Program-made: the position numbers and the translations under genes | Origin: Deinandra increscens subsp. villosa | Lineage: Eukaryota > Streptophyta > Magnoliopsida > Asterales > Asteraceae | DNA length: 64,000 nucleotides | Direction of reading: 5' to 3' | NCBI GenBank assembly: GCA_039602395.1 | Contig: JBCNJP010000025.1 | Coordinates: forward strand, 39,421,355 to 39,485,354 | The notes under the pieces: model-generated | The model's input: only the letters and a program-made list of their open reading frames with translations | What the model was told of the DNA's origin: nothing | The model's database searches: none | In this document: in pieces, positions 19,140 through 31,400 of the stretch | Layout: each line of letters starts with the position of its first letter | How positions within the stretch are numbered: position 1 is the first letter of the stretch

Positions 19140-19822
19140 GGGTACCGATCAGATTCATCTCACCGTGAATCTGGTCACTCGAATCTGTGATTTTGAGCTT
19201 GAATGAGGTGCTGATTGGTATACCCACTTTGGAGACTTTTTCTATTTTTTCTTATTTTTTGGAGCTGATTGATGATTTCTGGATGAATCTGATGATAGAT
19301 TCTTGTTATTGGGTTCATTTAGATATGATTTCATGCTCCATATGTTCAAATCAGTGAAGAAATACGAGATCTGAGGCTGAAAAACGAAACTGTTAGAGTT
19401 TTCCCGTTTTTGGGGTTTTGAAGATTTTTTTGAGCTTTGATTCTGAGTTTTTGGTGCTAAAATCAGTGTTTTTGGATGAAATAAAGTATGAATCTTGAAG
19501 GAAAACGCGTTCCGGATCCAATGGAAGCATCGGTTTCGCCTGATTCGCAACAGATTTGACAGATCTGGAAAAACACACACTTAACGGTGTTTACTAGGTG
19601 TTCTTCGTGTTCTTGATGGATTTCCAGATTTTGAGGCTGATTCGGGACGTTTGAAGCTGCGATTCGAGTTGTTTGTGGCCAGAATGATTTCGTGTTATGC
19701 TTGGCTTCATTGTTCGTTCATGAATCTGCTTTTTCCTCATGTTTTGGTGGTTCGAAATCGATCACGAAGATCTGGGTTTTCTGCTGTTTTTTCAAGTGTT
19801 CTTCAGTTTGTTGAAGATGTTG
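19140..19822 (+). other. Noncoding interior of element 2, 5' part
   Basis: No recognisable gene. Open frames on either strand (for example 19242-19580 minus) have biased composition, no family motif and no supporting start context. The composition is T-rich on the plus strand. Confidence 0.7.
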
Positions 19823-20040
19823 TTGGCGATCTCAGTGTCCTTGAAGATTGTCTTGGCGACCTCGGTTTGCTCTTGGCGATTTCAAGTTAATCTTGGCGAC
19901 TTCGACAAAGTTCTTGGCGATCTGGTGGTTACCTTTGGCGACTTGGGTTTTCTTTGGCGATCTCATGGCTTTGGCGACCTCGTTTTGCCCTTGGCGACCT
20001 CGAATAAATGCTTGGCGACTTCGAATGTTGGCGATCTCGT
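19823..20040 (+). repeat. Eleven TTGGCGA motifs in 212 bp
   Basis: TTGGCGA(C/T) followed by (C/T)T(C/G) occurs eleven times between 19823 and 20034. Spacing is irregular at about 12-26 bp, and the spacers share little sequence. The common form is CTTGGCGAYCTCG. The cluster stays open in some frames (giving LGDL or LATS strings on plus), but no known protein is suggested. It is either a decayed tandem repeat or a clustered binding site. Confidence 0.8.
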
Positions 20041-21490
20041 TTGAGCTCAACAACTGGGTTTTTATTCAAATAAATTTCAGACGATTCTGATCGTACAGGA
20101 TTGTAGAGGTTCGAGCTACGAGTTCAGCGAGCTAAAAATCGTCGATTTTCATCAAGTATTCGCTGAGATATGAGAGCTATACGCTTTTCCGGTGGACTCT
20201 CACGGTTTTCCGGCCATATTAGGGTTTTCAGTGGTTGGCTCGATTGAAGAAGAGGGTCGATGACGTGGCGGATCCTTAGTGGCTGACGGAGAATTGTCTT
20301 CTCTCTCCTTGTCGGTCAAACATTGACACTCTTTTATGTTGTCGACTCCTGATTGGAGCAAAGAAGTTGTCGCATGGGCCCACACCTGGAAAAGAAACTT
20401 TGCTCTCCTTTTTGCTGTCGCCAACTAATTGGCTGTGTTCACCATGTGGGACCTGCTGAATTCAAAGATCCGTGAAAGGTACACTGGTTGTCGAAATCCC
20501 ATTGGTTGTAGAAGAATTCACGTGGGACCCGACCTAAATAAAGATCCGTTGATGGCATCATTGCTTGCTGTTTCTGATTGGCGGATCACCCAACCACACG
20601 GATTGAGAATTCCTAACCCTTAGATCCTGATCTTTTCAGCCGTTGGATTTCTTTTATTCTTCAATCTAGTTGGCTGAAATAATGACACATGGATTGTGGT
20701 CTTTGAAGGCTATATTCTGATTGGTGGATTTATTTTGACATGGATTAAGGATTTTCTTGGAGATTTTTCACCATTAATTAATTTTCAGCATTATTTCGTT
20801 AAATGCGGGGTATTTCTCATCAATTTTTCTACAAGAATAACGAGATAACGCCGCAACGAAATTGTGAAAATTTTAGTGGTCATGGATTTATTTCGTTTGT
20901 TCGACCGGGTTTCTTGTTTTTGTTGACGTCAAGGCCACGTTAGCTAACGACCACTGACGGACTGGTTTCACTTCTCGGTTAAGTCTGCGACTTTTTCGTT
21001 ATGTCTCACTTCAAGTTGTTTAGTTGATGCAGCGCTGATGTCATCTAACCGAATTAACTGGAATCTCAGTTAAATATTGGAATATTCCGTTAAATCTCTA
21101 TCGGAAGGCCGTTACTTGAATAAAATTTACGGTCTTCTCAGATTCATTCCAAATTGCACCGTTTGACTCAGAATTCTTCACGGAATATTTTTCCGAACTC
21201 GATTTTCTTCGCCCAAAATTACGAAGACTCCGGTTATGAATAAATTTTGCGTTTACGCTCGGAATCTCAGTTTTTCACCGATTTGACATTATTTTGCATC
21301 CAACCCAGTCACGCGGAACAAGTTCAGTATTTATGGATCTTTCACAACTGTCAGCACCCGACTTCCGATTTTTCGCAAGATTGTCCGATTTCAGGATTTT
21401 AATACCGTTTTCTCTTCGGAACTGAGCGGAACGGTTCCACTCTCTGCATCTGATTTTCCGCTTCCGCATCGGATGTTTTCAGAGGGATCT
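20041..21490 (+). other. Noncoding interior of element 2, 3' part
   Basis: No gene recognised. CTGATTGG occurs near 20346, 20574 and 20718, giving several CCAAT-box sequences on the minus strand. TTCAC...GTGGGACC followed by AAAGATCCGT occurs twice (near 20438-20474 and 20517-20549), an old local duplication of about 80 bp. A minus-strand frame at 20200-20424 and others are short and without motifs. Confidence 0.6.
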
Positions 21491-21818
21491 AGAGAAAAGG
21501 GGGAACAATAATAGATTTGGATTATCGGGTCAATTATCAGAAGTTGGAGCATTTTCAGTGATTGATTGGTTTATCGGATTCGATTTGTTGCAATTTTGAC
21601 CCCGATGTTCAGCTTTCTTAGTATTGTACCCGACCGTGTGAACCGAGTGAACTGCAGCACTTGGATCTCAACTGGAGCAACAAGAACAGAAGAAGCTTAT
21701 TCAAAGGGGGAACCTTCACAACAGAAAGATTCCGGTTTATCAGCTATTCTTTGAAGATGCACGACAGAGCGGTTCTTCACCAGTATGACAGATTTGAAAG
21801 CGTCAGTCAAGGGGGAAT
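21491..21818 (+). other. Polypurine tract and two upstream PPT-like tracts (element 2)
   Basis: AAGGGGGAAT at 21809-21818 abuts the 3' LTR and is the expected plus-strand primer. Two similar tracts precede it: AAAAGGGGGAAC near 21494-21505 and AAAGGGGGAA at 21703-21712. Repeated PPTs in a gene-free element parallel those of element 1. Confidence 0.8.
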
Positions 21819-22449
21819 TGTTGGAACTTTTAATAAGTATGACTGACGCCATCAAATCTATTCTCGAATAATTCGGTTGAAGAATCCATTGTGATTTGAT
21901 TCAGAGACGCGGGTTGTGATGCTCGAGGCTTGCAAGTTTGGACCGAAGACGTTTTCTGGAAAAGTCAACCGTTCGGGTCAACGGTCAACGTAAAAGTCAA
22001 CGGAAGATCGGTTCGAGCGAGTCAAGCTTCATATTAATTAAATCATCTTTGATTTAATTAATAATAATTATGTCATTTGTTTATTTGTATTTAGCTCATT
22101 TTATGTGTGTTAGCTAGTTAGTGGGCTAGTGAGCACATGGGCTCTCTATATATAGGAAGGGTTAGCTCCATTAGATAGAAGATGAATAAGTGATGAATAA
22201 TGAAAGAATAAGGATGTTCTAGAGAGATGTGAGCTATCATTCTAGAGAGAGAGAGTCACCATGGATTTCCTATGACGAGTTTTGTAATCATTCGGTTCGT
22301 TGTAATCATTCAACAATAATCAATGAATCGTTTGATCTTTCATTTTCTTGTCATTTATTATCTTATGATTCTCTACATCCCGTCTCCCCTCAATCTCACC
22401 TTCGTTCTTGCTCAAGATCGGGATTCTCGATGTGAAATCGGTCCTGACA
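21819..22449 (+). repeat. 3' LTR of element 2 (631 bp)
   Basis: Same length as the 5' LTR, and I found no difference on reading the two side by side. It ends GGTCCTGACA directly before TTTAG. Confidence 0.95.
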
Positions 22450-22454
22450 TTTAG
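22450..22454. repeat. 5-bp target site duplication (right), TTTAG
   Basis: Matches 18490-18494. The array resumes in register (GGGAAATGAGGGTCAG). Confidence 0.93.
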
Positions 22455-25400
22455 GGGAAATGAGGGTCAGTTGGGACCAATGAGTCCCAATAAGGTGTGT
22501 ATATAAACAATAAGTTATGCATAGGACCAATAAGTTCTGTTTAGAGGCAGCGAGGTTCAGTTGGGACCAATGATGGCCCAAAAAGGTGTGTATATAACTA
22601 ATAAGTTGTTTTTAGGACCTATTATGGCCCAATAAGGTCTGTTTAGGGGAAATAAGGGTCAGTTGGGACAAATGAGTCCCAATAAGGTGTGTATATAACC
22701 AATATGTTGTGTTTAGAATCAATGATGGCCAATAATTTATGTTTAGGACCACTGATAGCCTAATAAGGTGTGTTTAGGGGCAATGAGAGTCAGTTGGGAC
22801 CAATGAGTCCCAATAAGGTGTGTATATAACCAATAAGTTGTGTGTAGGACCTATGATGGCAAATAAGTTGTGTTTAGGACCAATAAGTTGTGTTTAGAGG
22901 CAACGAGGTTCAGTTGGGACCAATGATGGCCCCATAAGGTGTGTATATAACCAATAAGTTGTGTTTAGGACCAATTATGGCCCAATAAGGTGTGTTTAGG
23001 GGAAATAAGGGTCAGTTGGGACCAATGAGTCCCAATAAGGTGTGTATATAACCAATAAGTTGTGCATATGACCAATAAGGTGTGTTTAGGGGCAACGAGT
23101 GCCAGTTGGGACCAATGATGACCCAATAAGGTCGGTATATAACCCATAAGTTGTGTTAAAGACCAATGATGGCCAATAAGTTGTGTTTAGGACCAATGAT
23201 GGCCTAATAAGGTGTGTTTAGGGGCAATGAGGGTCAGTTGAGACCAATGAGTCCCAATAAGGTGTGTATATAACCAATAAGTTCTGTATAGGACCAAAAA
23301 GGTGTGTTTAGGGGCAACGGGGGTCAATTGGGACCAATGATGGCCCAATAAGGTGTGTATATAACCAATAACTTGTGCATAGGACCAAAAAGGTGTGTTT
23401 AGGGGCAACGAGGGTTAGCTGGGACAAATGATCGCCCAATAAGGTGTGTATATAACCAATATGTTGTGTTTAGAATCAATGATGGCCAATAATTTGTGTT
23501 TAGGACCACTGATAGCCTAATAAGGTGTGTTTAGGGCAATGAGGGTCAGTTGGGACCAATGAGTCCCAATAAGGTGTGTTTAGGGGCAAAGAGGGTAAAT
23601 TAGGGCTAATGATGACCCAATAAGGTGTGTATATAACCAATAAGTTGTGTGTAGGACCTATGATGGCAAATAAGTTGTGTTTAGGACCAATTATGGCCCA
23701 ATAATATGTGTTTAGGGGAAATGAGGGTCAGTTGGGACTAATGAGTCCCAATAAGGTGTGTATATAAACTATAAGTTATGCATAGGACCAATAAGTTGTG
23801 TTTAGAGGCAACGAGGTTCAGTTGGGACCAATGATGGCCCAATAAGGTGTGTATATAACCAATAAGTTGTTTTTAGGACCTATTATGGCCCAATAAGGTA
23901 TGTTTAGGGGAAATAAGGGTCAGTTGGGACCAATGAGTCCCAATAAGGTGTGTATATAACCAATATGCTGTGTTTAGAATCAATGATGGCCAATAATTTA
24001 TGTTTAGGACCACTGATAGCCTAATAAGGTGTGTTTAGGGGCAATGAGAGTCAGTTGGGACCAATGAGTCCCAATAAGGTGTGTTTAGGGGCAAAGAGGG
24101 TAAATTGGGGCCAATGATGACCCAATAAGGTGTGTATATAACCAATAAGTTGTGTGTATGACCTATGATATTGGCAAATAAGTTGTGTTTAGGACCAATT
24201 ATGGCCCAATAATGTGTGTTTAGGGGAAATGAGGGTCAGTTGGGACCAATGAGTCCCAATAAGGTGTGTATATAAACAATTAGTTTTGCATAGGACCAAT
24301 AAGTTGTGTTTAGAGGCAGCGAGGTTCAGTTGGGACCAATAATGGCCCAATAAGGTGTGTATATAACCAATAAGTTGTTTTTAGGACCTATGATGGCAAA
24401 TAAGTTGTGTTTAGGACCAATCATGGCCCAATAAAGTGTGCTTAGGGGAAATAAGGGTCAGTTGGGACCAATGAGTCCCAATAAGGTGTGTATATAACCA
24501 ATAAGTTGTGCATATGACCAATAAGGCGTGTTTAGGGGCAACGAGTGCCAGTTGGGACCAATGATGACCCAATAAGGTCGGTATATAACCCATAAGTTGT
24601 GTTAAAGACCAATGATGGCCAATAAGTTGTGTTTAGGACCAATGATGGCCCAATAAGGTGTGTTTAGGGTCAATGAGGGTCAGTTGGGACCAATGAGTCC
24701 CAATAAGGTGTGTATATAACCAATAAGTTGTGCAGAGGACCAATAAGGTGTGTTTAGGGGCAACGAGGGCTAGTTGGGACCAATGATGACCCAATAAGGT
24801 CGGTATATAACCCATAAATTGTGTTAAAGACCAATGATGGCCCAATAAGGTGTGTTTATAACCAATAAGTTGTGTGTAGGACCAATGATGGCAAATAAGT
24901 TGTGTTTAGGACCTATTATGGCCCTATAAGGTGTGTTTAGGGGCAAAGAGGGTAAATTGGGGCCAATGATGACCCAATAAGGTGTGTATATAACCAATAA
25001 GTTGTGTGTAGGACCTATGATGGCAAATAAGTTGTGTTTAGGACCAATTATGGCCCAATAATGTGTGTTTAGGGGAAATGAGGGTCAGTTGGGACCAATG
25101 AGTCCCAATAAGGTGTGTATATAAACAATAAGTTATGCATAGGACCAATAAGTTCTGTTTAGAGGCAGCGAGGTTCAGTTGGGACCAATGATGGCCCAAA
25201 AAGGTGTGTATATAACCAAGAAGTTGTTTTTAGGACCTATTATGGCCCAATAAGGTCTGTTTAGGGGAAATAAGGGTCAGTTGGGACCAATGAGTCCCAA
25301 TAAGGTGTGTATATAACCAATATGTTGTGTTTAGAATCAATGATGGCCAATAATTTATGTTTAGGACCACTGATAGCCTAATAAGGTGTGTTTAGGGGCA

Positions 25401-28400
25401 ATGAGAGTCAGTTGGGACCAATGAGTCCCAATAAGGTGTGTATATAACCAATAAGTTGTGTGTAGGACCTATGATGGCAAATAAGTTGTGTTTAGGACCA
25501 ATAAGTTGTGTTTAGAGGCAACGAGGTTCAGTTGGGACCAATGATGGCCCCATAAGGTGTGTATATAACCAATAAGTTGTGTTTAGGACCAATTATGGCC
25601 CAATAAGGTGTGTTTAGGGGAAATAAGGGTCAGTTGGGACCAATGAGTCCCAATAAGGTGTGTATATAACCAATAAGTTGTGCATATGACCAATAAGGTG
25701 TGTTTAGGGGCAACGAGTGCCAGTTGGGACCAATGATGACCCAATAAGGTCGGTATATAACCCATAAGTTGTGTTAAAGACCAATGATGGCCAATAAGTT
25801 GTGTTTAGGACCAATGATGGCCTAATAAGGTGTGTTTAGGGGCAATGAGGGTCAGTTGAGACCAATGAGTCCCAATAAGGTGTGTATATAACCAATAAGT
25901 TCTGCATAGGACCAAAAAGGTGTGTTTAGGGGCAACGGGGGTCAATTGGGACCAATGATGGCCCAATAAGGTGTGTATATAACCAATAACTTGTGCATAG
26001 GACCAAAAAGGTGTGTTTAGGGGCAACGAGGGTTAGCTGTGACAAATGATCGCCCAATAAGGTGTGTATATAACCAATATGTTGTGTTTAGAATCAATGA
26101 TGGCCAATAATTTGTGTTTAGGACCACTGATAGCCTAATAAGGTGTGTTTAGGGCAATGAGGGTCAGTTGGGACCAATGAGTCCCAATAAGGTGTGTTTA
26201 GGACCAATTATGGCCCAATAGTCCCAATAAGGTGTGTATATAACCAATAAGTTGTGTGTAGGACCTATGATGGCAAATAAGTTGTGTTTAGGACCAATTA
26301 TGGCCCAATAATATGTATTTAGGGGAAATGAGGGTCAGTTGGGACTAATGAGTCCCAATAAGGTGTGTATATAAACTATAAGTTATGCATAGGACCAATA
26401 AGTTGGGTTTAGAGGCAACGAGGTTCAGTTGGGACCAATGATGGCCCAATAAGGTGTGTATATAACCAATAAGTTGTTTTTAGGACCTATTATGGCCCAA
26501 TAAGGTATGTTTAGGGGAAATAAGGGTCAGTTGGGACCAATGAGTCCCAATAAGGTGTGTATATAACCAATATGTTGTGTTTAGAATCAATGATGGCCAA
26601 TAATTTATGTTTAGGACCACTCATAGCCTAATAAGGTGTGTTTAGGGGCAATGAGAGTCAGTTGGAACCAATGAGTCCCAATAAGGTGTGTTTAGGGGCA
26701 AAGAGGGTAAATTGGAGCCAATGATGACCCAATAAGGTGTGTATATAACCAATAAGTTGTGTGTAGGACCTATGATATTGGCAAATAAGTTGTGTTTAGG
26801 ACCAATTATGGCCCAATAATGTGTGTTTAGGGGAAATGAGGGTCAGTTGGGACCAATGAGTCCCAATAAGGTGTGTATATAAACAATTAGTTTTGCATAG
26901 GACCAATAAGTTGTGTTTAGAGGCAGCGAGGTTCAGTTGGGACCAATGATGGCCCAATAAGGTGTGTATATAACCAATAAGTTGGTTTTAGGACCTTTGA
27001 TGGCAAATAAGTTGTGTTTAGGACCAATTATGGCCTAATAAGGTGTGTTTAGGGGAAATAAGGGTCAGTTGGGACCAATGAGTCCCAATAAGGTGTGTAT
27101 TTAACCAATAAGTTGTGCATATGACCAATAAGGTGTGTTTAGGGGAAACGAGTGCCAGTTGGGACCAATGATGACCCAATAAGGTCGGTATATAACCCAT
27201 AAGTTGTGTTAAAGACCAATGATGGCCAATAAGTTGTGTTTAGGACCAATGATGGCCCAATAAGGTGTGTTTAGGGTCAATGAGGGTCAGTTGGGACAAA
27301 TGAGTCCCAATAAGGTGTGTATATAACCAATAAGTTGTGCAGAGGACCAATAAGGTGTGTTTAGGGGCAACGAGGGCTAGTTGGGACCAATGATGACCCA
27401 ATAAAGTTGGTATATAACCAATAAGTTGTGTTAAAGACGAATGATGGGCAATAAGTTGTGTTTATGACCAATGATGGCCCTATAAGGTGTGTTTAGGGGC
27501 AATGAGGGTCAGTTACAACCAATGAGTCCCAATAAGGTGTGTATATAAACAATAAGTTGTGCATAAAACCAATAAGGTGTGTTTAGGGGCTACGAGGGTC
27601 AGTTGGAACCAATGATTGCCCAATAAGGTGTGTATATAACCAATAAGTTGTTTTTAGGACCAATTATGGCCCAATAAGCTGTACTTAGGGGAAATGAGGG
27701 CCAGTTGGACCAATGAGTCCAAATAAGGTGTGTATATAACCAATAAGTTGTGCATAGGACCAATAAGGTGTGTTTAGGGGCAACGAGGGCCAGTTGGGAC
27801 CAATGATGACCCAATAAAGTTGGTATATAACCAATAAGTTGTGTTAAAGACGAATGATGGGCAATAAGTTGTGTTTATGACAAATGATGGCCCAATAAGG
27901 TGTGTTTAGGGTCAATGAGGGTCAGTTGGGACCAATGAGTCCCAATAAGGTGTGTATATAACCAATTAGTTGTGCATAGGACCAGGGTAACAAGGATCAG
28001 TTGGGATAATGATGGCCCAATAAGATGTGTATATAATCAATAAGTTGTGTTTAGGACCAATGATGGCCAATAAGTTATGTTTAGGACCAATGATGGCCTA
28101 ATAAGGTGTGTTTAGGGCCAATGAGGGTCAGTTGAGACCAATGAGTCCAAATAAGGTGTGTATATAACCAATAAGTTGTGCATAGGACCAAAAAGGTGTG
28201 TTTAGGGGCAACGGGGGTTAGCTGGGACAAATGATGGCCCAATAAGGTGTGTATATAACCAATATGTTGTGTTTAGAATCAATGATGGCCAATAATTTAT
28301 GTTTAGGACCACTGATAGCCTAATAAGGTGTGTTTAGGGGCAATGAGAGTCAGTTGGGACCAATGAGTCCCAATAAGGTGTGTTTAGGGGCAAAGAGGGT

Positions 28401-31400
28401 AAATTAGGGCCAATGATGACCCAATAAGGTGTGTATATAACCAATAAGTTGTGTGTAGGACCTATGATGGCAAATAAGTTGTGTTTAGGACCAATTATGG
28501 CCCAATAATGTGTGTTTAGGGGAATTGAGGGTCAGTTGGGACTAATGAGTCCCAATAAGGTGTGTATATAAATAATAAGTTATACATAGGACCAATAAGT
28601 TGTGTTTAGAGGCAGCGAGGTTCAGTTGGGACCAATGATGGCCCAAAAAGGTGTGTATATAACCAATAAGTTGTTTTTAGGACCTATTATGGCCCAATAA
28701 GGTCTGTTTAGGGGAAATAAGGGTCAGTTGGGACCAATGAGTCCCAATAAGGTGTGTATATAACCAATATGTTGTGTTTAGAATCAATGATGGCCAATAA
28801 ATTATATTTAGGACCACTGATAGCCTAATAAGGTGTGTTTAGGGGCAATGAGAGTCGGTTGGGACCAATGAGTCCCAATAAGGTGTGTATATAACCAATA
28901 AGTTGTGTGTAGGACCTATGATGGCAAATAAGTTGTGTTTAGGACCAATAAGTTGTGTTTAGAGGCAACGAGGTTCAGTTGGGACCAATGATGGCCCCAT
29001 AAGGTGTGTATATAACCAATAAGTTGTGTTTAGGACCAATTATGGCCCAATAAGGTGTATTTAGGGGAAATAAGGGTCAGTTGGGACCAATGAGTCCCAA
29101 TAAGGTGTGTATATAACCAATAAGTTGTGCATATGACCAATAAGGTGTGTTTAGGGGCAACGAGGGCCAGTTGGGACCAATGATGACCCAATAAGGTCGG
29201 TATATAACCCATAAGTTGTGTTAAAGACCAATGATGGCCAATAAGTTGTGTTTAGGACCAATGATGGCCTAATAAGGTGTGTTTAGGGGCAATGAGGGTC
29301 AGTTGAGACCAATGAGTCCCAATAAGGTGTGTATATAACCAATAAGTTCTGCATAGGACCAAAAAGGTGTGTTTAGGGGCAACGGGGGTCAATTGGGACC
29401 AATGATGGCCCAATAAGGTGTGTATATAACCAATAACTTGTGCATAGGACCAAAAAGGTGTGTTTAGGGGCAACGAGGGTTAGCTGGGACAAATGATCGC
29501 CCAATAAGGTGTGTATATAACCAATATGTTGTGTTTAGAATCAATGATGGCCAATAATTTGTGTTTAGGACCACTGATAGCCTAATAAGGTGTGTTTAGG
29601 GGCAATGAGGGTCAGTTGGGACCAATGAGTCCCAATAAGGTGTGTTTAGGGGCAAAGAGGGTAAATTGGGGCTAATGATGACCCAATAAGGTGTGTATAT
29701 AACCAATAAGTCGTGTGTAGGACCTATGATGGCAAATAAGTTGTGTTTAGGACCAATTATGGCCCAATAATATGTGTTTAGGGGAAATGAGGGTCAGTTG
29801 GGACTAATGAGTCCCAATAAGGTGTGTATATAAACTATAGTTATGCATAGGACCAATAAGTTGTGTTTAGAGGCAACGAGGTTTAGTTGGGACCAATGAT
29901 GGCCCAATAAGGTGTGTATATAACCAATAAGTTGTTTTTAGGACCTATTATGTCCCAATAAGGTATGTTTAGGGGAAATAAGGGTCAGTTGGGACCAATG
30001 AGTCCCAATAAGGTGTGTATATAACCAATATGTTGTGTTTAGAATCAATGATGGCCAATAATTTATGTTTAGGACCACTGATAGCCTAATAAGGTGTGTT
30101 TAGGAGCAATGAGAGTCAGTTGGGACCAATGAGTCCCAATAAGGTGTGTTTAGGGGCAAAGAGGGTAAATTGGGGCCAATGATGACCCAATAAGGTGTGT
30201 ATATAACCAATAAGTTGTGTGTAGGACCTATGATATTGGCAAATAAGTTGTTTTTAGGACCAATTATGGCCCAATAATGTGTGTTTAGGGGAAATGAGGG
30301 TCAGTTGGGACCAATGAGTCCCAATAAGGTGTGTATATAAACAATAAGTTATGCATAGGACCAATAAGTTGTGTTTAGAGGCAGCGAGGTTAAGTTGGGA
30401 CCAATAATGGCCCAATAAGGTGTGTATATAACCAATAAGTTGTTTTTAGGACCAATGATGGCAAATAAGTTGTGTTTAGGACCAATTATGGCCCAATAAA
30501 GTGTGTTTAGGGGAAATAAGGGTCAGTTGGGACCAATGAGTCCCTATAAGGTGTGTATATAACCAATAAGTTGTGCATATGACCAATAAGGCGTGTTTAG
30601 GGGCAACGAGTGCCAGTTGGGACCAATGATGACCCAATAAGGTCGGTATATAACCCATAAGTTGTGTTAAAGACCAATGATGGCCAATAAGTTGTTTTTA
30701 GGACCAATGATGGCCCAATAAGGTGTGTTTAGGGTCAATGAGGGTCAGTTGGGACCAATGAGTCCCAATAAGGTGTGTATATAACCAATAAGTTGTGCAG
30801 AGGACCAATAAGGTGTGTTTAGGGGCAACGAGGGCTAGTTGGGACCAATGATGACCCAATAAGGTCGGTATATAACCCATAAATTGTGTTAAAGACCAAT
30901 GATGGCCCAATAAGGTGTGTTTATAACCAATAAGTTGTGTATAGGACCAATGATGGCAAATAAGTTGTGTTTAGGACCTATTATGGCCCTATAAGGTGTG
31001 TTTAGGGGCAATGAGGGTCAGTTACAACCAATGAGTCCCAATAAGGTGTGTATATAAACAATAAGTTGTGCATAAAACCAATAAGGTGTGTTTAGGGGCT
31101 ACGAGGGTCAGTTGGAACCAATGATTGCCCAATAAGGTGTGTATATAACCAATAAGTTGTTTTTAGGACCAATGATGGCCAATAAGTTGTATTTATGACC
31201 AATTATGGCCCAATAAGCTGTACTTAGAGGAAATGAGGGCCAGTTGAACCAATGAGTCCAAATAAGGTGTGTATATAACCAATAAGTTGTGCATAGGACC
31301 AATAAGGTGTGTTTAGGGGCAACGAGGGCCAGTTGGGACCAATGATGACCCAATAAAGTTGGTATATAACCAATAAGTTGTGTTAAAGACGAATGATGGG

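Larger units (their letters stand above)
18495..22449 (+). mobile_element. Young non-autonomous LTR retrotransposon without recognisable genes
   Basis: A 3,955-bp element bounded by 631-bp LTRs (18495-19125 and 21819-22449) that read as identical, flanked by TTTAG duplications. A perfect tRNA-Met primer site (19128-19139) and a polypurine tract (21809-21818) define plus-strand orientation. The 2,693-bp interior holds no Gag, zinc knuckle, protease, integrase or reverse transcriptase in any frame, so the element must borrow proteins in trans. It has the plan of TRIM/LARD-type elements but is intermediate in size. With no coding sequence, copia or gypsy origin cannot be decided. LTR identity means a very recent insertion, younger than element 1. 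Confidence 0.93.

Noticed and set aside
18905..19190. Open frames inside the element 2 LTR (68 and 63 codons), with the 68-codon frame repeated at 22229-22435
   Set aside because: The 68-codon frame at 18905 starts at GTG, and both lie in LTR sequence with no protein motif. The duplicate exists only because the LTR is duplicated.
19242..20090. Several open frames in the interior of element 2 (for example 19242-19580 minus and 19739-20044 plus)
   Set aside because: No Gag, Pol or host-protein motif. The repeated LGDL/LATS strings are direct translations of the TTGGCGA motif cluster.
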